DNA of 56,329 bases from an uncultured Planctomycetaceae bacterium (GCA_937862885.1 CALMEE010000107.1:1-56329), one strand, 5' to 3'; positions 38,139-47,563 are shown, counted from the stretch's first letter. The notes: generated by a model from the letters alone, not told the origin. Program-made: numbers and translations.

Positions 38139-38636
38139 ACCGACTGGCAAGTGTAATTAATTCTGGTTACTCGTCGCCGCTTGCTTTCGGTTCCAGGATT
38201 AGCCGATCTAATCCCAACGAAGCTCCAAAAATCTTAATTTGCTTAATGTCAGTTCATGAAAACTGTTAGAAATTGGCCACAAATTACCAATAAAGCGATT
38301 AACAACAGTGAACCCAATACTGCGTACCGCGTAGCCTAGATTGCGTTCGTGCGTTAATAAGCTATTCTGTGGTTAGCATGGCCTGAGATACGGCATATTA
38401 GCTGCACGTGGTTTGACGTGTTGAACGAAAAAAGTGAATCCATGATAATTGTTTGAGGGCCGCGATGTTGCACGGACCAAGGTTCGGCAGTTCTCCCGGA
38501 GTCCTTCGAGGATTGCACGCCGACAAGTTTTCGCCTATCGCGGTTCAAAGCATGCAGTAATTGGAAGCAGCGCAACAAAGCACAATTTTTAAACTTAGGC
38601 CGAATAGCTGAGGCGTCCGGCTGTGGGAGTCATACG
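38139..38636. other. Spacer between the SET and MBL-fold genes
   Basis: 498 bp without a recognisable gene. It holds the hairpin at 38196-38214 (GGATTAG/CTAATCC, loop CCGAT). Confidence 0.4.
38196..38214 (+). other. Stem-loop downstream of the SET gene
   Basis: Perfect 7-bp stem GGATTAG/CTAATCC with 5-base loop CCGAT. There is no U-run, so it may mark transcript processing rather than an intrinsic terminator. Confidence 0.35.
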
Positions 38637-39353
38637 ATGACCGTAATCCACGAAATTGCTCCTGATGTTTTCCGGCTCTCGATCTACGTACCGGATTTCG
38701 ACATGCAATTCAACCATTTCTTAGTGCGTGATGAGGAACCACTTCTTTTTCACGCGGGATTGAAGGGCATGTTTCCCGCGCTGCGCGAAGGTGTGTCGAG
38801 GTTAATTGACCCGACTGGGCTGAGGCACATCGCCTGGAGTCACTTTGAGTCCGATGAATGCGGTGCCCTCAACGAGTGGCTAAAACTGGCGCCACGCGCT
38901 CAACCGGTTTGTACACTTGTAGGCAAATTGGTGAACGTAGACGATTTCTCGATTCGTCCGGCCTTGGGTATGACGCCCGAAGATGTTCTGCAAACGGGCC
39001 GTTATCGTTACCGCTTCTATCGCTCGCCACATATTCCGCACGGCTGGGACGCAGGGTTATTATTCGAGGAGACCCAAAAGACATTGTTTTGTTCCGATCT
39101 CTTTCATCACTTTGGCGACGTCGAAGCCATGACCACATCAGATCTGATCGAGCCGACGCGCCGCGCGATGCAGCAAATGCAGCAAGGCCCTCTGGCAAGC
39201 TACATGCCTTATACACCGCAAACCGAAACGGTTTTGCGTTCGTTGGCCGACCTAGACCCACAGACATTGGCGGTGATGCATGGCTCGTCCTTCCGCGGTC
39301 CATCGGGCCAACTACTCACCGACTTAGCGGATGTGATCAAGAACAGTTTCTGA
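38637..39353 (+). CDS. Flavodiiron-like metallo-beta-lactamase-fold protein
   Basis: 238 residues, a stand-alone MBL fold related to the oxygen-binding diiron domain of flavodiiron proteins. The metal-site motif is HxExD at His69-Glu71-Asp73 (SHFESDECGAL); the canonical following His is replaced by Glu74. Further ligands fit PHIPHGWDAG, FCSDLFHH (Asp) and VMHGSSF (His). No flavodoxin or rubredoxin domain is attached. Family members reduce O2 or NO when paired with a flavoprotein, but many stand-alone members are uncharacterised. A GTG/TTG start is not needed; the ATG at 38637 is clear. Two genes on the opposite strand converge on it. Confidence 0.83.
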   Translation: MTVIHEIAPDVFRLSIYVPDFDMQFNHFLVRDEEPLLFHAGLKGMFPALREGVSRLIDPTGLRHIAWSHFESDECGALNEWLKLAPRAQPVCTLVGKLVNVDDFSIRPALGMTPEDVLQTGRYRYRFYRSPHIPHGWDAGLLFEETQKTLFCSDLFHHFGDVEAMTTSDLIEPTRRAMQQMQQGPLASYMPYTPQTETVLRSLADLDPQTLAVMHGSSFRGPSGQLLTDLADVIKNSF

Positions 39354-39588
39354 TAAGAGGAGGGGGCAATTAGGTTGTAGTTGACTTGACCCCCAGCACC
39401 GGACTAACGCTTCAACCCAATTTTTTTCAACTAACTGGATCGCACCGATGCGGTTTCGTCCCACGCTTGTCCGAAAATAGATTTACTGCGTCCAGCGTGC
39501 AGATCGTTCGGCGATGGCACATGGCGCTGGACTGCACACCCTTGACCATGATCGGGCTGGGGAGTTCATATTGTGGCATTACAACAGT

Positions 39589-40878
39589 TTACGCAGCATC
39601 GCGAGTCTGCTTGTGCAATTTTTTCAGTCGCCGTTTTTCTGATTTCGACAACCCATCGGCGCTGGAGTCGCCTTTTTGAAGAAGCGCGCGGTCGGCATTA
39701 CTCATCTTTATCAAATTGGTTGCCTGATGTTTTTGCGAGCTATTTGAACCTGTCGCTCGGGCCCGAGATTGCTCATTCGATTCATTGGATGTCTTTGCGG
39801 TTTTCTCGGTCCCGGTAGTATTGGCAATCGAAGTCTTGTTGTTACGAGCGCGAGACGGTTGTGATTTTTCCATCGGCTCGCTTGATTTCGCGGACTTCTG
39901 CTTTTTGGATATTGTGAAACCCAATCGCCGTCTCGTTGTCGAATTCGTTTTCGCCATTTCCGCAACTGGACGGCGTTTTAATAACGAGTGAGCTTCCAAG
40001 TAGACGAATCGGGCAAAGTAGGCCATCGCCAAAGTGACGGTCATTGCACTCCATAAGAAGACTGATGACAACAGCGGTGTTACTTGACCAATGAATTGTT
40101 GCCGAAACCAATCGTGCTCAAGCACGAAACTAGTTGACATAACCGTGCCTGCCAAAATAAATAATGAGGCCGACAGCGGGCTGGTTCTCACTTCATAAAC
40201 TACGCGTGCAGTGATCAATGCAATTAACGAAACTACGAGTCCCAACCAGAACAAAGCACCACTGCGGAGGATTGTTAAATCGGTAGCTTGATGCACGATC
40301 CCGATGACTAATGGTCGAAAGTCGACGATGCAACCTGCACTCGCAAGGAATAGGACTCCCGCAAACCAAGCCCAGAGTCGATACCACCCGTTATAATCGT
40401 CTCGCCGATGTTTCCTCAGAGAGAATATTTGAAGGCTCAGCGTAGACGCCACAATAAAGAGCACGCTACACAACCATGCGTTTAACTCACGGGATACTTG
40501 CGCGGCATGTTGCAGGATCGCGATCTGCGACAATCTTTCGGCGTTGAGGTTTTTTTCGACCGATGCGGCCGTTTGAGAAGCGTTCTCCAACTCCGTTAAT
40601 CGGATATTTGCCCACGATTGCACAAGGGTCACTGTGACAGCTGAAGTCAGCAAAATCAACGCAGCCAGCGAAAACGCCAAGGGGCGTTTGGGAATTAGAT
40701 CGGTTGTTCGCAGTTGTTGTTTCTTTCGGGCACCCATACCATAGGCTCGGTTGGAGCGTTTCGTTGAAGCCGTTGAGAGCGCTGACTCGGCTTCAGGTGC
40801 CGTATCGACTGTCGTTTCGTCGAGGTCGCTGCGGAGGACGCGTCTACGTCGATCACGGATTCGTTGAAAATTCATCAT
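39589..40878 (-). CDS. Six-helix membrane protein with basic cytoplasmic tails, unknown function
   Basis: 429 residues. An Arg-rich N-terminus (RIRDRRRRVLRSDLDE) is followed by predicted membrane helices at about 66-87, 134-154, 167-186, 206-227, 234-253 and 267-290. A helical, Glu/Ala-rich segment lies between the first two (about 90-130). After residue 300 a long Ser/Thr/Lys/Asn-rich tail extends to the C-terminus and ends with KSEKRRLKKLHKQTR. No enzyme motif is visible and I do not recognise the family. Two adjacent ATG codons start the frame. It is tandem with the FAH-family gene on the same strand, 121 bp apart. Confidence 0.72.
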   Translation of the reverse strand: MMNFQRIRDRRRRVLRSDLDETTVDTAPEAESALSTASTKRSNRAYGMGARKKQQLRTTDLIPKRPLAFSLAALILLTSAVTVTLVQSWANIRLTELENASQTAASVEKNLNAERLSQIAILQHAAQVSRELNAWLCSVLFIVASTLSLQIFSLRKHRRDDYNGWYRLWAWFAGVLFLASAGCIVDFRPLVIGIVHQATDLTILRSGALFWLGLVVSLIALITARVVYEVRTSPLSASLFILAGTVMSTSFVLEHDWFRQQFIGQVTPLLSSVFLWSAMTVTLAMAYFARFVYLEAHSLLKRRPVAEMAKTNSTTRRRLGFTISKKQKSAKSSEPMEKSQPSRARNNKTSIANTTGTEKTAKTSNESNEQSRARATGSNSSQKHQATNLIKMSNADRALLQKGDSSADGLSKSEKRRLKKLHKQTRDAA

Positions 40879-40999
40879 TGCGGGTCGGTCGTCGGCTTAT
40901 TTCATGCTTGGGCTACCATTAAAAATCGGTTTGATTCGACATGTACTTGAAGAGCCGGATTTTGTCTGATTGCCTTGAGCCAATGTCGACACTGAGCCG

Positions 41000-41851
41000 C
41001 TAGCAATCGGCCACGACTACATTGCGTAACGTACCGATCTCGCTGATTTTAACTTCGACAACATCGCCTGCTTGTAGAAACACTGCGGGGGATCTGCCTG
41101 AGCCGACCCCGGACGGAGTCCCCGTGAAGATCAAATCGCCCGGCGAAAGTGTCATGAACTTGGACAAATGTGCAATCAGGAAAGGAATATCGAAAATCAG
41201 TTCACGAGTATTCGCGTGTTGCATTTCAAATCCGTTCAAATGCAAGCTGATCTCCAGATTGTGCGGGTCGCTCAGTTCATCAGCTGTAACAACCCATGGT
41301 CCAATGGGTCCAAACGTATCAAAACTCTTTCCCAGAAGCCATTGGCCACCGGGTTTTCCTTTCTGCCAATCGCGAGCCGTCACATCATTGCCGCAACAGA
41401 ACCCGAATACATGTTCGTTTGCCTTGTCGATAGCGATATTCCGCCCACCTTTTCCGACGACCACCACTAGCTCAGCTTCATAATCGACGGCCTGACTGAT
41501 TTCTGGGAGATGAATTGCTTGGTCATGACCGATCAATGAGGAGTTCACTTTGCTAAAAATAACCGGTATTTCGGCGACTTCCGCCCCCATTTCGGCGGCA
41601 TGTTCTCGATAGTTGCGGCCAACGCATAGGATTTTTTGCGGATTGTTGAGCGGTGCCAACCATGTAATTGCGTCAAATGGCAGCGCCGCTTTTAGGTTGA
41701 ACGACTTGGAATCCGGAATTTTGAGCAGAGCTACGGCCTTGATTAGCTCCTTCATGGACCGATAGGTACCGATCGGTGACACGACTTGGGCTGCGTCATT
41801 AACAACAGCGATGTAATCTTGCTCGTTATGCTTTATTGAAGCGATCTTCAT
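41000..41851 (-). CDS. Fumarylacetoacetate hydrolase-family protein
   Basis: 283 residues. The C-terminal FAH domain carries KILCVGRNYREHAAEMG, VDYEAELVVVVGKGGRNI (metal Glu ligands), CCGNDVTARDWQKGKPGGQW, KSFDTFGPIGPWVV and LIFTGTPSGVG, then VEVKISEIGTLRN. Members hydrolyse or decarboxylate C-C bonds of 2,4-diketo acids in aromatic degradation or act as ureidoglycolate lyase, oxaloacetate decarboxylase or acylpyruvase. The substrate cannot be told from sequence and the neighbours give no pathway hint. An N-terminal DUF2437-like cap (residues 1-70) is present. The start at 41851 is ATG. Confidence 0.92.
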   Translation of the reverse strand: MKIASIKHNEQDYIAVVNDAAQVVSPIGTYRSMKELIKAVALLKIPDSKSFNLKAALPFDAITWLAPLNNPQKILCVGRNYREHAAEMGAEVAEIPVIFSKVNSSLIGHDQAIHLPEISQAVDYEAELVVVVGKGGRNIAIDKANEHVFGFCCGNDVTARDWQKGKPGGQWLLGKSFDTFGPIGPWVVTADELSDPHNLEISLHLNGFEMQHANTRELIFDIPFLIAHLSKFMTLSPGDLIFTGTPSGVGSGRSPAVFLQAGDVVEVKISEIGTLRNVVVADC

Positions 41852-42367
41852 GGATTTCTCATCTCGTGTTCAATTTGGAGCGTACCTAGTTCGACGTGAA
41901 AGTGTGTTCAACTTGACCATTGACATGGGTACAGCGTCAACCCCATTTTGCATTTCGAGTATGGCTGACGTGCAACTGGACGTCTAAATCACGTTTCGAT
42001 TAGTCTCGAGGACCGCTCTGAATTCTTCAGGATCATTACAATCAGCACAATCAAGATAACCCATGCGTTTGCTTCAAGAATTTGCAGTTCGCTTTGAGAA
42101 CTTTCGCCAAATCGCATCGCCTCAGCTTTTCGTCGCCAAACTTGACCTAGATTTCCAATGAAAATCGGACGGAATTCGGAAAACTCATGCGTCCCATTTC
42201 ATTGATCAAACTCAGACAAACTGCCCTTCATGGTTTGATCGCAAATTATCAAAAGTCTTGCCGCGAGATACGAGGCGATGCATGCTGCATGTTATTTTTG
42301 AGCTTGCATGGTCAGGCGCGATGCATGGTTGAGCGGTGATTGGAGAGCGTTAGGAATTGCACGGAAA
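41852..42367. other. Spacer between the FAH-family gene and the diguanylate cyclase
   Basis: 516 bp between divergent genes, with no gene of its own. The last 100 bp contain four GCATG pentamers, two of them inside an exact 10-bp direct repeat (listed separately). Confidence 0.45.
42275..42327. repeat. Repeated GCGATGCATG elements upstream of the diguanylate cyclase
   Basis: GCGATGCATG occurs at 42275-42284 and 42318-42327, 43 bp apart. GCATG also appears at 42287-42291 and 42306-42310. Each long copy contains the palindrome ATGCAT. The cluster lies 40-93 bp before the ATG at 42368 and is a candidate operator. Repetition is seen; function is inferred. Confidence 0.35.
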
Positions 42368-43855
42368 ATGACTACAGATAGCACATCATCGAACAACACA
42401 TCTACTGAGGCGCTCCCCAGTGGCGCCCTAGGGAACTCGCTGGACGTTGCCAGAAATATTACGGAGCTGTTCAACCGTTGCATGGAAGACAACATTCGCG
42501 AGGGAGTTTGCTATGTGGACAGCCGATTGAAAATCACTTACTGGAATCGAAGTGCCGAGAACATCACTGGCCTCCGCAAAAAGCAAATTCTAGACCAACA
42601 ATGGTCGCCCAATCTAATCGAATTACGTGATCGATACGGGACACCAATTGGTCGCGGTCAATGCCCCGTTGAAGTTGCTATCAAGAACGCGGAACCGAGT
42701 TTGATAGCGGCAACATTGGCTGGTCGAGGTGGTCGCAAAATCGCCGTTGACCTGCATGCGATTCCCGTTATCGATCATGAAGGCCAGCTGTTCGGCGCGG
42801 TTGTGTTCTTCCACGACATCTCCACACAACTCGATCTCGAACAGCAAGTCTTGACATTATTTGCATACGCTACCCGTGATCAGTTAACGGGGGTTGCTAA
42901 CCGAGCTCACTTTGAACGCACGTTGACAGCGCGGCTTGCCGAAGTAAAAGAAAATAAACTGGCATGCAGCTTGATCGTTACCGACATTGACTTCTTCAAG
43001 ACGATTAATGATGACTTTGGTCACCATATCGGGGACCAGGCATTGATGGCGTTTGCCAAACTGATCCAGCAGAACACACGAGTTGATGACGTCGTTGCAC
43101 GGTTTGGCGGCGAGGAATTCATGATTCTGTGCCCCGAACAAGACCTGGAGCAAGCCGCGGCACGCGCCGAAGAGATTCGCAGTATCGTCGAGAACACACC
43201 TCTCGCGGTCCTCAACGGGAAATGCCTTACGGCCAGCTTTGGCGTTAGTCAAATCAGTCCTTACGACTCTGAAACGACTGCTTTCGTGAAAGCGGATGAG
43301 GCGTTGTTGAAAGCTAAAGAATCTGGCCGCAATCGCGTAATAAAAAACAGCTCCGGACTGAACACATCCAGCTTACATGAGTGCTTGACGACTGCAGATC
43401 AGGAAGCCCAAGAGCCAAATTGGCAATTTATTAAGGGACAACTCTTGATCTGCGAAGATTTTTCGACGACTTCATCGCTCGCAATGGTCATCGAAAAAAT
43501 TAAAGGATTTGTTGTCGATTATAAATGCGTCGTCATTAACAGCAGCGACGACCATATTCAACTTCGCCTAGATCGGCTGCCTGATGAAAAGGCCCGACGA
43601 TGGGGCGACCGCTCAACACCATTCTTGATTGATATCGAATTGAGGTCAGCGGCGAAACTAAATCAAGGTACCGGCACGCTATTGCGGGTCACCATTCGCC
43701 CAAATCGCGTGCGTGACCGACGCCGAAACGACTTGGAGAGCCGCGCAGAGAAAGTGATGCGTGAGTTGCGAAGTTTCTTAATGGTCTCTCGAAAAACCGA
43801 TGCTAAAGAAACAATTCGACCTTCAAAGCCGAATAGCCGTTACGGGCAGCTGTAG
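42368..43855 (+). CDS. PAS-GGDEF diguanylate cyclase
   Basis: 495 residues from the ATG at 42368 (an in-frame ATG at 42308 would add 20 residues). A PAS domain (about 30-150: GVCYVDSRLKITYWN, NRSAENITG) is followed by a GGDEF domain (about 170-325) with DQLTGVANR, DIDFFKTINDDFGH and active-site GGEEF (247-251). RVDD at 238-241, five residues upstream, is the inhibitory I-site, so product inhibition is likely. It should make c-di-GMP, probably for pilus or polysaccharide control. A further 150-residue C-terminal region (about 340-495) is not recognised. The stop overlaps the convergent methyltransferase gene by 16 bp. Confidence 0.93.
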   Translation: MTTDSTSSNNTSTEALPSGALGNSLDVARNITELFNRCMEDNIREGVCYVDSRLKITYWNRSAENITGLRKKQILDQQWSPNLIELRDRYGTPIGRGQCPVEVAIKNAEPSLIAATLAGRGGRKIAVDLHAIPVIDHEGQLFGAVVFFHDISTQLDLEQQVLTLFAYATRDQLTGVANRAHFERTLTARLAEVKENKLACSLIVTDIDFFKTINDDFGHHIGDQALMAFAKLIQQNTRVDDVVARFGGEEFMILCPEQDLEQAAARAEEIRSIVENTPLAVLNGKCLTASFGVSQISPYDSETTAFVKADEALLKAKESGRNRVIKNSSGLNTSSLHECLTTADQEAQEPNWQFIKGQLLICEDFSTTSSLAMVIEKIKGFVVDYKCVVINSSDDHIQLRLDRLPDEKARRWGDRSTPFLIDIELRSAAKLNQGTGTLLRVTIRPNRVRDRRRNDLESRAEKVMRELRSFLMVSRKTDAKETIRPSKPNSRYGQL

Positions 43856-46482
43856 TCCTTCACGCGAAAACTCTTTTTTTCAGCGCGGTAACCGATCAAC
43901 CATGCGTTGGACGCAACCATGTTATCGATTTCCCGGTGGATTTTCAATGCATACTGGATGTGTTCAAGAATCGACCTGTAGTCGGCAAGCTCACCAGGAA
44001 GAGCAACTCGATTTAAGCGATTGCGCAACCATTTCTTCGCTATTTGATGTGCGCCAGCTCGGTAGTTCCAAACGTCGCTCGAAACATTTTCAGCCACAGT
44101 TTGGTTGCCGATCTTGATTCTTCCTTCACTCCAAATTGGACTCGCGTCGATTTCTAATTCTGTTTGTTCAACGCGTATCGTCTCCTGTTGCTTGCTAAGC
44201 GCGCTTGCTTGGCGATTCTCATACAAATCCATTTTTAGTAGGTGGCAATTGATTAGCTCTTGCCCTAAGTCGATAAACTGGCGGACCACAACACAGGAAT
44301 CCGCATGGAAATCATCAGGCGGCATGAAGACTCGAGGCAGATCGTAATACAACTCTTGTGAATAGGCCGATTGGTAGGCAGTAGAGCAGAATTGAGCGTA
44401 AACAAATGCCAACTTATTTTCACTCTTGAGATGCTGCCAGGTTTGTGTCGTTTCCTTTTGATTGGGCTGATCATGTCGATTGATATTATCTTCCAGGTAA
44501 GTCCGCAACGGAATCACTAATTCGCTTCCTCGATTGTCGGAGCGAATAATTCCGTCGATTACGGGCAAATCGGATACCCAAAAATAATTTGCAGGTTTGC
44601 CGACAACCATCTGGCGGCGACAAACCAATGCTAGATTGCCAGATTGTTGCAATGCGTTTGTCACTTTGAATCGAGGCCAGTCGACCACAGCCGCGTGTAA
44701 CAAGATCCAACGCCGATCCATTGCACGATACCAACATGGTTGAATTGATAATGCCCAGTCGGGATCTGCAGCCAAGGCACGTCGCGCGCTATCAAAATCC
44801 CAACCGCGGGTGTTGCCGCTTATGTAGCGACTCGAGCGAGTTCGTCGCGCGGCTTGACGGCGAAACGACTCCGCCGTCTCGTCGTTGTGAATGAATTCCG
44901 TGATTCGCTGTTCAAGTTCGTTGCGTGTCATTGCGACAGCCAACCAATCTCGGGCAGTTACGATGGCTGGGGAATGGATTGGAAACAACTTGGTTATGGG
45001 GATTCCATTCAAATAACTTGGATTTGAATTAGCCGCGGTAAAGCGAAAATGGGGAGGAATCGGTGTCACTTTCTTTCCGTCGTTGATGACTTGACCCATG
45101 CACAGGGAGGCCATCTTATTCTCTTGCTGCGATGGCAGGAATCTGCGCTTTATTAACGTAACGACGGAAACCGGCGTCCTGATTTTGAAGGGTTGCGTGG
45201 TCGTTTCGTTTAACATCGAATTTGGCTGCTGAATTGAAAGCTTTTGAAACGTTCGCAGTAACTCAACACGCATCTGCGAGAATCCTAAGTTGTCTTGGAA
45301 ATTGGCGTTGCACACGAAAGAAATAATGCCTGCTTCCGATCTATCGATTAGCCAATGGGCCAATCGAAGGAACTGAACGTAGAGATCGTGCAGCCACATT
45401 TTCCGCGGTTTATTTCCAGTGGGTTCTCTACCAACATATCCCTTGTCGCCATGTTCCAAGCTAGACTCACCACGTAATAGTCGTTGCATTTCCCCATCTG
45501 CCGAATGGGTCAATGCGCCGAAGGGTGGATTGCCAAGAATGATCATCAACTTGGTAGTCAACAAATCTTGAATTTCCCTAGATTGCGAAGTGCAATTGGC
45601 GCTGTTTGAAGGTGGAAAGCTTTTTGATGTGGAGAGAATGCAGCGTGGTAACAAGGTTGCGTCTTGGCAAAAGAGATTTATAGGCTCCTTAATTTTCGCC
45701 AACTCCTCCGGGGAGAATTCTCGCACCAATTGAAAGTGCGCCAACGAGAATGCCACTGGGCACAACTCGATACCGGCAAGACGTTGCAGGAACTCTATGC
45801 GAGCGTGTTCATCTGAAAACCTCGCTGCAAAATGTCGTAAACATGCGACCAAGAAGATACCAGTGCCGCACGCGGGGTCCAAGATTGTAAAAGGCGTTGG
45901 AGTATCTGCCGGTCCACTGGAGAGAACGCGTTTGCCACTCCGCTTGCGTCCCGGAACACCCGATTGTTCTAGCCATGCTTTTTTCTCGTTTATCCGTTTG
46001 CAGTTCAGTCCAAGGCCATCGGGAATCTCAAAATCGTGGAGCAGCTCTTGGTGCACTGAATCGACCATCGCACTGGCTAGGCGGTATGGCGTGAAGTAGA
46101 CACCGCTACTTTTTCGCTTGGTTGGCTGAGTACGCTCCAAATACCGCTCGAAGGGCTGGAGTCCTCTGAGCGACTTTAGCAATTCAATTACCATTGGATC
46201 AATGAACGCTTCGATCCAATGCGGATTCAGTTCCAGGTAAAGCCGATAAAAGGCAGCTGCGGGGGCGCGGGCAAACTTTTCCAACCACGCAAAGTAAGGG
46301 GTTGGGTGAGACACGTGCAATAGCTCTGCTCGTAGGCATACAATGAAATCGAATGCTTGGTGCAGCAATAACGGGTCATCTCCCCACTGTGATCCTTTGA
46401 GAAATTGAAGAAATGGTGGTTCGCGGCGCAAAGCGGCCAAACCACTTGCAAGATTTCTCCGAAATGCTGGTTGTTTAGTCAC
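43840..46482 (-). CDS. Solitary N6-adenine DNA methyltransferase with a Type ISP-like specificity region
   Basis: 880 residues, GTG start. Gamma-class methyltransferase motifs are in order: GVYFTPYRLA near 135 (motif X-like), DPACGTG near 202 (motif I) and NPPFG near 317 (motif IV). The C-terminal half resembles the specificity region of Type ISP enzymes: CWYRAMDRRWILLHAAVVDW near 585, LALVCRRQ, then VYAQFCSTAYQSAYSQ and YDLPRVFMP near 692-720, followed by LGQELINCHLL. Type ISP proteins such as LlaBIII also carry an Mrr-like nuclease and a helicase; none is visible in the 130 residues before motif X and no nuclease gene adjoins. It may be an orphan or epigenetic methylase. The gene overlaps the cyclase gene tail to tail by 16 bp. 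Confidence 0.82.
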   Translation of the reverse strand: MTKQPAFRRNLASGLAALRREPPFLQFLKGSQWGDDPLLLHQAFDFIVCLRAELLHVSHPTPYFAWLEKFARAPAAAFYRLYLELNPHWIEAFIDPMVIELLKSLRGLQPFERYLERTQPTKRKSSGVYFTPYRLASAMVDSVHQELLHDFEIPDGLGLNCKRINEKKAWLEQSGVPGRKRSGKRVLSSGPADTPTPFTILDPACGTGIFLVACLRHFAARFSDEHARIEFLQRLAGIELCPVAFSLAHFQLVREFSPEELAKIKEPINLFCQDATLLPRCILSTSKSFPPSNSANCTSQSREIQDLLTTKLMIILGNPPFGALTHSADGEMQRLLRGESSLEHGDKGYVGREPTGNKPRKMWLHDLYVQFLRLAHWLIDRSEAGIISFVCNANFQDNLGFSQMRVELLRTFQKLSIQQPNSMLNETTTQPFKIRTPVSVVTLIKRRFLPSQQENKMASLCMGQVINDGKKVTPIPPHFRFTAANSNPSYLNGIPITKLFPIHSPAIVTARDWLAVAMTRNELEQRITEFIHNDETAESFRRQAARRTRSSRYISGNTRGWDFDSARRALAADPDWALSIQPCWYRAMDRRWILLHAAVVDWPRFKVTNALQQSGNLALVCRRQMVVGKPANYFWVSDLPVIDGIIRSDNRGSELVIPLRTYLEDNINRHDQPNQKETTQTWQHLKSENKLAFVYAQFCSTAYQSAYSQELYYDLPRVFMPPDDFHADSCVVVRQFIDLGQELINCHLLKMDLYENRQASALSKQQETIRVEQTELEIDASPIWSEGRIKIGNQTVAENVSSDVWNYRAGAHQIAKKWLRNRLNRVALPGELADYRSILEHIQYALKIHREIDNMVASNAWLIGYRAEKKSFRVKDYSCP

Positions 46483-46698
46483 TGAATTCTAACGAAGACG
46501 GCTGATTCGAATGCGACTTAAATAATTAAGCTCAAAGACAACAACTTATTGATGCACCTCAGATCACTTTCCTTCAGCCCTCGGAATGTTTGAGGCTATC
46601 TAGTCCTGGGCCGTATATCGCGCCACACATTTCGCTGTTTCGAATCACTCCAACCAGCATGACACAACACGTTGCATTCGGCAGCGATAATAGCGCGA

Positions 46699-47115
46699 TC
46701 AATTTCTGTACTCAATTTTACCGTAGGCTTCGACCTCGAACGGATTTTCTAAGTAAGGATCCCGCCGCAAAAACCAAAGCACGCCTGAAAACGCGATGTA
46801 CATGGGAATGAAGAGAGGGCCCCATGTTTCGAACTGTCGTACGTGGACATGTTCATGATCTCGCACTCTGTCTAGAGTTTCCGCAGTTTGCCCCAAAATT
46901 ACGTGCCCTAAAGTCATTGCGCCAACTCCTTTGGCCGTGACGAAAGGAGGAATCCGCTTGAGCAACCATGTCGCAAACCCGCCGTGGAATTCGAGGCAGC
47001 CCCTCTTGATCTGCAGACTTCCGCCAGTGAACAACGCCACTGTCCCCAAGAACAAGCCAATAAGTGTGTTGGGAAACGTGAAAATGATGACCAGAATTTT
47101 CAGTAAAGGCGACAT
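46699..47115 (-). CDS. Small membrane protein with an HExxH motif
   Basis: 138 residues from the ATG at 47115; a TTG at 47178 would add 21 unlikely residues. Two or three hydrophobic segments (about 1-30, 100-116) flank DHEHVHVRQFETWGPLFIP, in which His87-Glu88 and His91 form a zincin-like HExxH. Downstream acidic residues (Glu127, Glu129 in NPFEVEA) could be a third ligand. I have seen this HEHxHVRQ...GP..IP pattern in small uncharacterised bacterial membrane proteins but know no function. Peptidase activity is speculative. It is followed upstream, on the other strand, by the serine protease. Confidence 0.7.
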   Translation of the reverse strand: MSPLLKILVIIFTFPNTLIGLFLGTVALFTGGSLQIKRGCLEFHGGFATWLLKRIPPFVTAKGVGAMTLGHVILGQTAETLDRVRDHEHVHVRQFETWGPLFIPMYIAFSGVLWFLRRDPYLENPFEVEAYGKIEYRN

Positions 47116-47563
47116 CAGCTTAGTCTCGTACTCGAACGCTTCCGAATATGCAAACATAACGTACTTGTGTACTAGCACTATTTTGCTGGCATATTTTCCG
47201 TAGTTTAACGGTTGATATGTAAGGGGTAAAGACGCACGTTGTGTTACTTCGATGAAAAGACTACCGTTTGATCCGTTATCGGATCATCGAAAACGCCAGT
47301 CGATAACGTGCCTCACGGCTTTTCGTTCGACGGCGCGTTGATCAATTTGCATATTGTTCAATGATTAATGGGAGTGAAATGCCAACGTCGCATTCGGTTG
47401 AACATGTGCTTGACGGCTTAGCCTGAGCTGTTACCCAACAATTGGGACGTTAGGTTAAATGGAGTTGCCTTGAATCTAGGCTTTACTGCACGGCATTGTA
47501 TTAACTTCGTAAATTGAATTGATGCAGGATGTCGTCCGCCCTGTCGAAAAGGGAGGTTACAAA
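47116..47563. other. Divergent spacer before the serine protease
   Basis: 448 bp with no gene of its own. It has a TGATCC/GGATCA hairpin (47269-47286, loop GTTATC) and the strong ribosome-binding site at 47551. Confidence 0.45.
47551..47556 (+). promoter_or_regulatory. Strong ribosome-binding site that fixes the protease start
   Basis: GGGAGG at 47551-47556, seven bases before the ATG at 47564. It chooses that ATG over in-frame TTG/ATG codons at 47519 and 47522. Confidence 0.7.
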
